From: Chara braunii
Taxonomy: Eukaryota; Streptophyta; Charophyceae; Charales; Characeae
Assembly: GCA_003427395.1 (NCBI GenBank)
Contig: BFEA01000277.1
Location: 9,325-30,648, forward strand
Direction of reading: 5' to 3'
Length of the DNA: 21,324 bases
The position numbers and the translations under genes were made by a program. Under the pieces are notes generated by a model. It saw only the letters and a program-made list of their open reading frames with translations. It had not been told where the DNA came from and made no database searches. Numbering within the stretch: position 1 is the stretch's first letter; every line of letters begins with the position of its first letter. Of the stretch, positions 1 to 7,890 are shown piece by piece.

Positions 1-945
1 CCGGACGGACGGAAAGCCTCCACCTGTGCACGGGGGCGCAAAAGGAACACAACCCCTCTCCCCCCTGGGCCCACGCCGGTTGCCGCGGGCACCACCAACA
101 GCACTCGACGCAGGCGAAACCCAGGAGACAGAGGACAGTAAGCCTTCGAAGCCCACAACCCAAACGCAGCGGAACCACGACGCAACGCGATCCGTTAGGG
201 TGTGCAGCATACCGAGACCATGGGATGGGGGACACGACGGGCACACGCGCGCATTCCAAAAAGTCGGGCGGATGACGGGCCCAGCCTCGTGACGCCGTCG
301 GAGGGTGCATCACGCATCCCACAAGTCTCCGCCCTCGCATACGGTAAGCAGCGAGTGCATGGCCGAGGCCACCTGCGCCACCGCTCAATGGCGCCGCTCG
401 GATGGCGAAGAGCGCAGAGCGTCCTCACCAAGTCGTGACACCCCCTCAACACAAACGGAACGCGCCGTTGTGAGTGCGGACACGAAGACGGCACCACAAC
501 AGAGCCGCAACAGCTCTCCCCGCAACCTACGGGACGATGGTGCCGAAGCTGAGAGCCGGTGACGGGCACCTCTGCCTCCACACCCTGCAAACGACCGCCA
601 ACGGGACCGCCGTCGGCGATCAGGCGCCAATCATCGCAAGACGATGAGCGAGGGTGAACGCAACGATCCACAACCCGGCACCACGGCATAGGAAANCCCC
701 GACAGCCGCGACCGCCGCCAACGACGACCGAGCTGTCGTGAAAGAAGCCCTCCGAGAGAGACGANCATGGACCCGAACGGCGCCGCAAAAATGTTCGCTC
801 GACCACCAAAGCACGACTCGCCCATCCCTCGCAAACTGGAAACCACCCAAAGCGTGTGCAGAGAGTCCCCCGTAACTCGAGTACAAGGTCCAAAAAGCCA
901 CGCCCGGAACGTCGCCTTCGTNGACTGCAAGGGGGCTGCTAAGCA
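1..945. other. GC-rich, T-poor stretch without a recognisable gene
   Basis: The plus strand is rich in C, A and G and poor in T up to about 945, where it changes abruptly to pyrimidine-rich sequence. Several overlapping frames stay open on both strands, including a minus-strand frame at 195-893, but none shows a domain, motif or family resemblance, and simultaneous openness on both strands is expected from the composition. Three ambiguous bases lie at 696, 765 and 922. I looked for 18S, 5.8S and 25S rRNA landmarks because the composition recalls a ribosomal spacer, and saw none. Identity unknown. Confidence 0.5.
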
Positions 946-1737
946 CGCAGTCCTTCCTTCCTCCTCCTTTGTCTCATTCTCCCCCTTTTCTCTCCCCTCT
1001 TTCTCTCATTACTGTTGGGACGAGTTTCCAACAGCTATTTCTTCTCTTTCAGACTGTTGGACCTTTCCCAAGGTCTGATTTTGCAGCCGACAGATGACCG
1101 TTACACCCCGGACTGCAGTAATGGCACCCCCAAGATCCAAGGGGGCTCCTTTTTGCTGCCGCTGCTTCCAGATCAAGGCTGCCTTGCTCCGATTTTTCTC
1201 CGGCCAGCCTTTTCTCCACGTGGAGCCCTTGAAACTTCCCCTTCTTTGGCCTGGCTGGTCTGGGATAGCCTGGGCCGCTAACCGGCCCTTCTTGCCGCCG
1301 CTACTCCCTTCTTTCTTCCCCCCGACGCTCTCCGTCCGCGCTTGTCGTGGCGACACTTAGTATCCGTCCGGCCACCCGGCCCGGACGGTGCCGCCCGCAG
1401 GTGTTGTTCCCTTGGCATTTATTTTTATCGTTAGCATATTTTAATCTGGTTTCTCCTGGGACCTCCCAGGCTCTCCCCGCCTTTCCCGTGTCGGGCCCGC
1501 CTCTTCCGTTACGGTGACAGTTTTTTCCGTTGGTGTTCGACTCCTCATTTTCTTATTATTTTCCTAGTCCATTCTCTTTTCCTGTTGCCGTCCCAGACGG
1601 CGGCCTGTTCCCCTTTTGGATCGTCACGCGTCCCCACTTGCTCAGACGTCTCTTGTTCCGCCGATAGCTCCTGGCGCTGGTCCCGCTGGTACCTGTCCTG
1701 TCCCGTCGATGGTTCCGCCGGCCCATACTCATCTACT
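946..1737. other. Pyrimidine-rich intergenic sequence
   Basis: This stretch is dominated by C and T on the plus strand, for example around 950-1010 and 1290-1330. I see no gene. It includes a short inverted repeat at 1012-1034 and leads into the minisatellite at 1738. The segment 1668-1737 may be an even more diverged unit of that minisatellite. Confidence 0.5.
1012..1034. repeat. Short inverted repeat (CTGTTGG / CCAACAG)
   Basis: CTGTTGG at 1012-1018 pairs perfectly with CCAACAG at 1028-1034. One G-T wobble and one A-T pair extend the stem to nine, leaving the loop CGAGT. The arms resemble the GTTGGAA/TTCCAAC arms of the 37-nt hairpins at 20130 and 21216, but the loop is much shorter, so kinship is uncertain. 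Confidence 0.5.
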
Positions 1738-1900
1738 TAGTCCCCCGTGGTCCTTGTTACTAGTCCCGCTGTAGTACCATACTTTTTGCCTAGTCCTACG
1801 TGGTCCCTTGACGCTTTGTCCCCTCGGCACTACATCTTTTCTTGGTGCCCTGTGGCCCCCGGCACTTTGCCCCGCCGGTGCCACATCTTTTCTTGGTTCC
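1738..1900. repeat. Degenerate minisatellite, three units of 51-59 bp
   Basis: Three diverged tandem units are visible: 1738-1790, 1791-1849 and 1850-1900. Units 1 and 2 share the start TAGTCC-n2-CGTGGTCC-TTG. Units 2 and 3 share a segment of about 35 bp (1815-1849 and 1866-1900) running from TTTG-CCC through CATCTTTTCTTGGT to CC. The array lies in pyrimidine-rich sequence and has no conserved reading frame. Confidence 0.65.
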
Positions 1901-2342
1901 TCTGACATCCTCCCTTCTTTCGGCGATCTCTGCTCCCTGCTCCTATTGCGCCTCGCACGCTGTTCCTCTCCGGGTGCTGGTTCCTGCCTGTCCTACGGTC
2001 TCCTTGGCCCCCCTGCCGTCATGTCACGCCANCGCCTTGCGCCCTGTCCCTTGCTACTTTCTCCCTTCCCTCGCTGCGCACCTCTTACGTTGTTACCAAC
2101 TTCCCGGCGACCCTCCTCCGTCCTTGGGGAGAGTGTCGCCCTTGGTATTCTCTCACAATCCTTCGCTGCTTCCCACTTAGACAATTCCTTTTTCTAGTTT
2201 GGGGGACCGGACGACTCCGGGCAGCGTCTAGCCTCTTACTATTTGTGCTCATGCTTCCGCTCTGTCCAGCATACCTGCCTCCGGTTTTCTCTGTCGTGCA
2301 CAAATTGGTCATATACAATCTTTCGAGTGACGGGAAGTCATT

Positions 2343-2360
2343 CGGGACTCACCAGTCCCG
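2343..2360. repeat. Inverted repeat CGGGACT-N4-AGTCCCG
   Basis: Perfect 7-bp arms, CGGGACT at 2343-2349 and AGTCCCG at 2354-2360, flank the loop CACC. A near-identical arrangement, also with a 4-nt loop, occurs at 2855-2873. Confidence 0.6.
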
Positions 2361-2854
2361 ACACCGGGTTCATGCGCCGGGCAACGACATGGGGTAGTGG
2401 GGCTGGCGGGGCACAACGAGGAGGCGCGTGGTTGGCTCGACAGCGGTAGATGAAGTAGATAGTGCAGCGAGGGTGAGGGTCGTGTCGGGCATCGCTGCGT
2501 AGCAGCAAGAGACGAGCACGGTAAGGCATAAGCGGAAAGGCAACGGACGGGGGTGAACCTGGACGGAAACCGGGCTAGGTGCGCTCGGCCGGGAGATGGC
2601 AAGGAGGAGCGAATGTTGAAGGTTTCAGTTCTGTCGCAATGGCTTATGCCGAGCCGAAGAGCGATCGTGGAAGTTCTGGCGCAGGGCGAGTCAATCGGCA
2701 TGGTTAGTTGGCACGGTAGGGGACGGTGTACGGAGTTGTGAGGAGAAGTAATGCGCGGGAGGTGTGTAAAGCGGACGTGGTAGGGGCAAAGAAGCTAGCT
2801 CTATCGCTCGGATCGTGACGAGCCCGGGCTAGAAGAGACGCTGAACGGGGGTTT

Positions 2855-2873
2855 CCGGGACTGGCGAGTCCGG
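2855..2873. repeat. Inverted repeat CCGGGACT-N4-AGTCCGG
   Basis: CCGGGACT at 2855-2862 pairs with AGTCCGG at 2867-2873 around the loop GGCG, with one bulged G. It shares the GGGACT/AGTCC stem and 4-nt loop length with 2343-2360. The perfect palindrome AGCCCGGGCT lies nearby at 2821-2830. Confidence 0.5.
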
Positions 2874-3095
2874 ACCTAAAGCTAGAATAGAGAGAAAGGT
2901 TAGTATGAGGGAAGCCAGACGAGAGGGGCGTTTTGCGGGGGTTGCGTGAGGGAGAGAATAGAGGGGCGATGATGTATCTGCCCATGATCTGGCAGAAGTT
3001 TCATTCCAACCTAACTGTTTTATCGGGGGGAGGCTAGCCGTTACTTGGTATTAGCAGACGTGACTGTACAAGGGGCGTACCTTGCCGAGTTCTAG

Positions 3096-3112
3096 CGGGA
3101 AGCTTGTTCCCG
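3096..3112. repeat. Inverted repeat CGGGAA-N5-TTCCCG
   Basis: Six-base arms at 3096-3101 and 3107-3112 surround GCTTG. A short isolated hairpin, possibly chance. Confidence 0.35.
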
Positions 3113-4526
3113 ACACAGCAGTCCGGTTGGCTAATGGAGTAGGTGATGCCCGGCGGTCAAGGCTACGGAGATCATTGTGGGGAGAATCGAACCCCGCGGA
3201 TTACGAAGAGGAAGCTTATACATCGGGGAGGGGGGTGTTGCGAACACGATCGTGTGAAGTTGAGCGAATGGATTGCTGGTCGTCGCTTGTTGTAATGCCT
3301 TACCGCTGAGAGGGCGGTGTCCACTATGGCTGTTGGGTATGGTTAGCCCGACTGAGCTTCTCGGTGCGTCGTGACTGCCTGACGGCTATTAATCCTGTCG
3401 AGTGGGTTGTCCTTGACTGAGCTGCTGAGGGCGGCTTGTGGCCTCGGATAAGGCACTGGTACATGCGCCATCTGAGGCTAACCTGTACTACATGGGCACA
3501 GTTGTCCAGATGATCCGGTAGATTGGACAATTAGTAGTGCAGGGGTGGGGAGCTATAGCAAACCCCCGAGTCCTCTATGAGACGTCCCCACCTCGTTCCG
3601 ACTGCGAATTTGATTATTACTACTGCTAAGCCTGTTGGCGGGGTGGGTGTTGTTCAGGCAGAATGCGGTTGAGATAAAAGGTAAGGGGTGACTGTGTGGG
3701 GCTGAGGGAGACTGCTTTGAGGTTTGCGGTTGGGTCTTACGGCATTGGGCAGTGCCTATAGTCGTAGGGAATACCACTATATTTCGGTTCTCCGTGCTCC
3801 CAGTTGTGCAGTACCGTTGGCGGGTGAGTAGGCCGCCCCGTTGAAAAACCGATTGTACCCTCCTCTGTTGTTCCGGGGTGTTAAAGCTTATTGGATGGCT
3901 GGCCGCCTTGGTTGAAATACTGCGGAGACAGTGGTTGTGCTGCTGTGGATTGCCGTACTAAGAGCAATCGTACGAACAGTTGAGTTCCGCTACGTTTGCC
4001 GCGCTGAGTTGTATACTCGTCGGGACTCGTTGCGATACATCGCGAGTATGCATAGGCTATGACTCGCGTCACAGACTGTTGGTCAAGGCTGCAGGGCTGC
4101 AGTTGGATCACGGGGTGTAGGGATTGCTGATCCTCAGGCTACCTATCCGCCGCCTGGTCACTGTACGTAGCACGCGCCTTCTTGCACTTCGTCGCTGCGT
4201 ACAGTGGATGCACTCGGTACCAGTGACAATTGCTGCTAGAAGGCACAGGCAACAGGTGAGGCTCTGGGAACTGCTGTTGGCCGCCTCGTGCGGCTGCCGC
4301 ACACTTCACACGAACTGTTGCCGTTGCGTTGACCGCTTCCAACTGTTGTCGCATGTGCGTCCACGCCGGTGGACTGTGCACGAGCTATGTGCAACCACGT
4401 ACTACGATGGGCTGCTATGGACTGCTGCAGCGTTCGGAGGGTGATTGCATAGTGATGCGTGACTGCAGCTAAAGTGAAGAAGGGGCTGTTGCAGCAGGGG
4501 CACCGAGAGTAGGGCAATACAAGAAA

Positions 4527-4538
4527 GGGGGGGGGGGG
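4527..4538 (+). repeat. G12 homopolymer
   Basis: Twelve consecutive G follow AAGAAA. A purine run of this kind can be the polypurine tract next to a 3' LTR, but the following bases (CTATC) do not begin with TG and no matching LTR was found, so only the homopolymer is claimed. Confidence 0.8.
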
Positions 4539-5144
4539 CTATCTGCTGCGGATTGAAAGTCTGTCAGGGGAGTCAGACTCTGTTGTTTGACCTCGGGAAC
4601 TGACCAAGTTATTATACCTGGCCATCATTGCGGGGCCCTCAGGCGCGGAAGACATCAAGGCCCTCTCATGCGAGTCTGAGTGCACCCCTCTTGTATCTGA
4701 GAGTCTTAATGCTTCTTCTTCTACCCTTCTTACTCTCAGTTTAGTCCATTGGTTCGGAGAGGAAGGCGGCATGCGGGATTGCAACCCGTAATCCGTGCCA
4801 AGGTCTTTGTGGAAGGTTGCCCCACCGATTGCGGGAGCCCTGCCTGAACTCAGGAGGGGTTCTGGAGGCAGGGAACTCAGAGGTAACTCTTGCTTCTTCG
4901 TGTAAACCCAATATAAACCCTATCTACACTCCTCCCTACGTATTGGCTGGTTATGCTGAGTGCAACCTCTACTTTGACTTTTTGGGATTGACTTTCAGGA
5001 CATAGATCAGACTAACTAAAGGAAAGTTTGTATAATGGCAATTTCAGTTCTTGTTTGTTTGAAAACAGACTGTCACAAGGGGTTGCATCGGGGGGAAGGT
5101 TGGGAGGAAGGCAGTTTTTGCTTGCGACTGAACGGGTCTTATAG
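4539..5144. other. Intergenic sequence, no gene seen
   Basis: No reading frame with family resemblance. The sequence becomes richer in A and T towards the hairpin cluster that starts at 5145. Confidence 0.5.
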
Positions 5145-5179
5145 GGTCAGGCATTGTTTCTAAGATGAATGGCCTGACT
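5145..5179 (+). repeat. Hairpin copy 1
   Basis: Arms GGTCAGGC (5145-5152) and GCCTGACT (5172-5179): seven Watson-Crick pairs plus one G-T wobble. Loop core 5153-5170, T variant. Confidence 0.85.
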
Positions 5180-5205
5180 GCTGTGTTTTGTTCTGTTTTC
5201 TGACG

Positions 5206-5240
5206 AACCAAACATTGTTTCTAAGATGAATGGCTTGGTT
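5206..5240 (+). repeat. Hairpin copy 2
   Basis: Arms AACCAAAC (5206-5213) and GCTTGGTT (5233-5240): seven of eight pairs, with one A-C mismatch next to the closing pair. Loop core 5214-5231. The stem differs completely from copy 1. Confidence 0.8.
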
Positions 5241-5258
5241 GCTGTGTTTCTTTAATTG

Positions 5259-5293
5259 TGTCAGACATTGTTTCTAAGATGAATGGCCTGGCT
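5259..5293 (+). repeat. Hairpin copy 3
   Basis: Arms TGTCAGAC (5259-5266) and GCCTGGCT (5286-5293): five Watson-Crick pairs, one T-G wobble, an A-C mismatch at the same place as in copy 2, and a terminal mismatch. Loop core 5267-5284. The weakest stem of the set. Confidence 0.7.
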
Positions 5294-5331
5294 ACTTATT
5301 TCTGAGGGGTATTGCTTGCTTGACTTTTGAG

Positions 5332-5366
5332 GGTCAGACATTGTTTCTAAGATGAATGGTCTGGCC
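5332..5366 (+). repeat. Hairpin copy 4
   Basis: Arms GGTCAGAC (5332-5339) and GTCTGGCC (5359-5366): seven Watson-Crick pairs plus one T-G wobble. Loop core 5340-5357. Confidence 0.85.
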
Positions 5367-5395
5367 GCTTTTTACTTGGGTGGTTTCTGAACAGT

Positions 5396-5414
5396 CCCTG
5401 GGTCAGACCCAGGG
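5396..5414. repeat. Perfect palindrome without the loop core
   Basis: CCCTGGGTCAGACCCAGGG consists of two 9-bp arms around a single central A. It sits between hairpin copies 4 and 5 and contains GGGTCAGAC, the same bases that form the left arm of copy 4, but it has no ATTG...GAAT core. It could be an unoccupied or vacated site; this is inference. Confidence 0.85.
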
Positions 5415-5444
5415 TACTCTGCTTTTTTTGTGTGCTGAAAAAGG

Positions 5445-5485
5445 GAGAGCTGAGCATTGTTTCTAAGACGAATGGCTCATCTCTC
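5445..5485 (+). repeat. Hairpin copy 5 (C variant, long stem)
   Basis: Arms GAGAGCTGAGC (5445-5455) and GCTCATCTCTC (5475-5485) give ten of eleven pairs with one C-T mismatch. Loop core 5456-5473 has C at position 14. Complementarity can be extended outward with one bulged G. Confidence 0.85.
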
Positions 5486-5525
5486 CTTGATTGTTTTTAT
5501 TATGAGGGAGGATTCAGGGCCAGAG

Positions 5526-5561
5526 GACTACACATTGTTTCTAAGATGAATGGTCTAAGTC
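5526..5561 (+). repeat. Hairpin copy 6
   Basis: Arms GACTACAC (5526-5533) and GTCTAAGTC (5553-5561) pair with one C-C mismatch and one bulged A. Loop core 5534-5551. The perfect 12-bp palindrome CTGAGGCCTCAG follows at 5561-5572. Confidence 0.7.
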
Positions 5562-5639
5562 TGAGGCCTCAGGACCATAATAAGAACGAAGGAATAGGAT
5601 TCTCTATATTGTGATATATATATGTACTTATATATGAAC

Positions 5640-5688
5640 AAGGCTAGTCAGGCATTGTTTCTAAGATGAATAGCCTGACTATAGCCTT
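5640..5688 (+). repeat. Hairpin copy 7 (14-bp stem with one bulge)
   Basis: AGTCAGGC (5646-5653) pairs perfectly with GCCTGACT (5673-5680). After a 2-nt bulge (AT, 5681-5682), AAGGCT (5640-5645) pairs with AGCCTT (5683-5688). Loop core 5654-5671. The base after the core is A here instead of G. The sequence just before it is TA-rich. Confidence 0.85.
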
Positions 5689-5741
5689 ATCACAAGCGAA
5701 GAGAGTATAATCTAGAGTTATAACTAAAGGTAACCTGGGCA

Positions 5742-5776
5742 GGCTGAGCATTGTTTCTAAGACGAATGGCTCAGCC
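5742..5776 (+). repeat. Hairpin copy 8 (C variant)
   Basis: Arms GGCTGAGC (5742-5749) and GCTCAGCC (5769-5776) pair perfectly over 8 bp. Loop core 5750-5767 has C at position 14, as in copy 5, whose inner stem is also TGAGC/GCTCA. Confidence 0.85.
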
Positions 5777-5804
5777 CTACGCCCTCCTTTTGAAGACTAA
5801 GGTG

Positions 5805-6094
5805 CAGAGTTGGCAGCCCACTCTGTATAGGGAAAACCAGCCAAAGGGCTACCTTTTCTCTGAACCCTGACTTAGGACTAGGCTCAGGCCTAGTTGGCTA
5901 CCAAAGGGTAAGGTGGGACCACCATACAGAATACCGTTCGCATAAGGCTTACAGGGTTAGTTTTGGGCGTTGACCTGCCTTATGTTACAGGCCAACTTGA
6001 CCAACATGATTCAGGACTTGGACTAGGTTCAGCTGATTCCTTGAGAATCATCTGTTGTTATCATTGATAACAGATCGGTTACCGATTCTTCGGT
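5805..6094. repeat. Cluster of unrelated short palindromes
   Basis: Downstream of the hairpin array lie further inverted repeats lacking the conserved core: CAGAGT/ACTCTG (5805-5825), ACTAGGC-TCAG-GCCTAGT (5877-5894), TGATTC-N5-GAATCA (6034-6050), GTTATCA-T-TGATAAC (6057-6071), ATCGGT-T-ACCGAT (6074-6086) and ACCGA-N4-TCGGT (6081-6094). Two of these have a one-base centre, like the palindrome at 5396-5414. No gene is seen here. Confidence 0.7.
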
Positions 6095-6205
6095 CCACGA
6101 CTCAATTCCCACTCACTCCCCATACTCAACCTAAAAAGGCTTTGGCCCTGGTGATCTTTTTGTTTGTTTAGGGCTTCACGCGGACTTTTATTTAAATGGT
6201 CATTT

Positions 6206-6265
6206 AACAAAAGTACTGAGTACTTAACAAAAGTACTGAGTACTTAACAAAAGTACTGAGTACTT
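6206..6265. repeat. Three perfect tandem copies of a 20-bp palindromic unit
   Basis: The unit AACAAAAGTACTGAGTACTT is repeated exactly at 6206-6225, 6226-6245 and 6246-6265. Each unit contains AAGTACT-G-AGTACTT, a perfect palindrome with a one-base centre. Identity of the three copies implies recent expansion or gene conversion. Confidence 0.95.
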
Positions 6266-6435
6266 AATTACGGTTGGTTGGTTGGAGGTTGGGGCTTGCA
6301 TGGCTAAAGCAAGGAGTATGAGTATGGAGGTTTGGTTGGAGTTGACCCGGTGTAGTGTGTGGATTTTTGTTTGACTCCTGGTTGTGATTGCAGGTATGTA
6401 CTGTGGCGTGAGTTATCGGATCGGATTGCCTGCTA

Positions 6436-6439
<4 letters not shown>

Positions 6440-6475
<36 letters not shown>
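6440..6475. repeat. TA dinucleotide microsatellite
   Basis: About 17 uninterrupted TA units. A short frame crossing it reads as alternating Y and I and is not a gene. Related alternating purine-pyrimidine sequence continues at about 6537-6560. Confidence 0.95.
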
Positions 6476-6478
<3 letters not shown>

Positions 6479-6575
6479 GATGAGGAGTCTCATGGTGGTT
6501 GTGAGACGTGATCGTCACCTATCTATTCCCCTTTGTACATATATGTACGTATGTATGTGTATCTACGTGGGGTAT

Positions 6576-6924
6576 TAGCGCGGCCTGGGGTGCCCGCGTA
6601 CTAAGGACCTAATCGAGGGTTGGGGTGAATAGAAGGGAGGGGATGACCCCCTCTATTTTCTCTTGAAGAATTCTTAGTCGAGTGTTAGCCCCGAGCTTGG
6701 AACAGGAGGGTCCTCGCCCGGGACGACCCTGGTCCCGAGCTTGACACTAAGGGGGAGGGTTCCTCTAATAAGCGTTAAAGGTACTTGTTTCCTTTCCTCG
6801 TTGTGATTTATCTTGGTGGAACGATTAAATTCCGGGCGGAAGGGTTAGCGTGTCGCCGGCGATGCGCCAGACAACTCACCACCGCTCCAAACTCCTTCCC
6901 GCCCTAGGAGTCGTCTTATCCCGC
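6576..6924. other. Intergenic sequence, no gene seen
   Basis: No coding signal. The segment CCCGAGCTTG occurs twice in about 45 bp (near 6691 and 6734), with partially complementary flanks TTAGT...ACTAA. It leads into the diverged duplication that starts near 6925. Confidence 0.4.
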
Positions 6925-7890
6925 ACCCTTTGGGACACCTCAGGGTGCAGAAGACGGAAAGGCCCTCATCCCGGTTTTGCGCTCGCTAAAGGGTTACCTC
7001 CCCTTAGCGCGCGATTCAGCCAACGCCCGAGCGTCGGAAATAACCCCAAGGCTCAAAATGGGTCATTTGGGTATAGGCACCACATAATGCGCCGCCATCA
7101 CAGATACTCATGTGGAGCTGCATAGTGAGATGGTATGTGTAGGTCGAGCGCCCACTCGATCTTATATTAAGTCCGCGCGCGCAGCACCCGCCGACTCTCG
7201 CACTAAAAAGTTATGGGTCAGGCGGCGAGACCGCGAGCGCGACACGGTCAAATGACTCGGGGTTTTGGTATCGCGAAGCGGCACGTGGGCGAAGGACTAA
7301 CCCTAGTCGACCCATGGGAACTTGTGTACGGACGTCATTTGCTCGGACATCGGGTAGCCTAGGGGTCTGGGTTCGGACCTCCTCCGCACGCGCGTCGTTT
7401 GAGTCCGCCTAACCCTTTCATTTTTGGAGACCACCAAACCAATGTGAGTAGGCGTAACCAAACCAATGTGAGTAGGCGTAAATTCCTATTTTGAGTTTTC
7501 TCAGTTGGATGTTATAGTCCGTGGAAGCCGTCAAAGTCAAACCCCTTGATGTTCGACCGCCACGACAGCTTAAAGTTGTCTACTCAACCCCTCTGCACAG
7601 GGTGCAGAAGAGGGTGTAGGCTCCAACCGCACATGGCGGTTGTCTGGCGTGGAGAGATTACTCCTCAAGGCGCTTGTCAACCGACACCTGAGTGTCGAAC
7701 GCGACCCTCGAGATTAACGAGAGCCACGTGAGTATGGGTACTACATAGTACGCCATCATTGCGACCGCTTGCGTACGCTTGCATTGCAAGTCAATATGAG
7801 TAGCCCCGCGTCCGCGCGATATTTATACTAAGCCTCGCATGCGACGCCTATCCGATTTACGTGTCGGGAAGTTATGGGACGGCCACCAAG
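6925..7890. repeat. Diverged direct duplication, period about 660 bp
   Basis: Matching blocks recur at a constant offset of 657-661 bp. CAGGGTGCAGAAGA is at 6941 and 7598. A block ending in GAGYGTCG is near 7016 and 7676. A block like GTATRGGYACYACATARTRCGCC is near 7071 and 7732. AGTTATGGG is near 7210 and 7870. The similarity is old and interrupted, and covers roughly 6925-7230 against 7585-7890. The segment between the copies does not align obviously. No reading frame is conserved between copies. It could be part of an LTR or another non-coding retroelement region; I cannot decide. Confidence 0.65.
7434..7481. repeat. Perfect 24-bp tandem duplication
   Basis: A 24-bp unit containing CCAATGTGAGTAGGCGTAA is present at 7434-7457 and again at 7458-7481 without a mismatch. 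It lies between the two arms of the older duplication of about 660 bp, so it arose later. Confidence 0.95.

Larger units (their letters stand above)
1901..4526. other. Long region without recognisable genes
   Basis: About 2.6 kb in which no reading frame resembles a known protein. Frames are short (mostly under 100 codons, the longest about 130) and overlap on both strands. Composition drifts from pyrimidine-rich (1900-2200) to more G/T-rich (2600-4500). Visible structures are short inverted repeats only, such as 2343-2360, 2855-2873 and 3096-3112. It may be decayed transposon sequence, but I found no primer-binding site, target duplication or protein domain to show it. One ambiguous base lies at 2032. 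Confidence 0.5.
5145..5776 (+). repeat. Array of eight hairpins with a conserved 18-nt loop and variable complementary stems
   Basis: The 18-nt sequence ATTGTTTCTAAGAYGAAT occurs eight times in the same orientation, starting at 5153, 5214, 5267, 5340, 5456, 5534, 5654 and 5750. It varies only at position 14 (T in six copies, C in the copies at 5456 and 5750). Each copy is preceded by C and followed by G (A in copy 7) and then another G. The bases outside form complementary arms of about 7 to 11 bp whose sequence differs between copies. Spacing is irregular (53-120 bp) and the intervening sequence is mostly unrelated, so this is not a simple tandem repeat. There is no continuous frame through the array. 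I know no described family that matches. Candidates are a mobile or amplifying miniature hairpin, or a structured transcript; this is inference. Confidence 0.9.

Noticed and set aside
195-893. Minus-strand frame of 232 codons in the GC-rich start of the window
   Set aside because: Several frames on both strands are open over the same bases, no motif is visible, the product is compositionally odd, and it crosses ambiguous bases.
3178-3205. Possible tRNA T-arm on the minus strand (GGTTCGATTC)
   Set aside because: No matching acceptor stem, D-arm or anticodon arm could be found at the required distances.
4521-4560. Polypurine tract and 3' LTR start
   Set aside because: No TG at the expected start and no second LTR copy in the window.
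5432-5614. Short plus-strand frame through two hairpin copies, reading IVSK(M/T)NG twice
   Set aside because: Spacing between most copies breaks the frame, stops lie between others, and the arms show base-pairing rather than codon constraint.
6384-6578. Frame of 64 codons across the TA microsatellite
   Set aside because: It is largely an alternating YI repeat created by the microsatellite.
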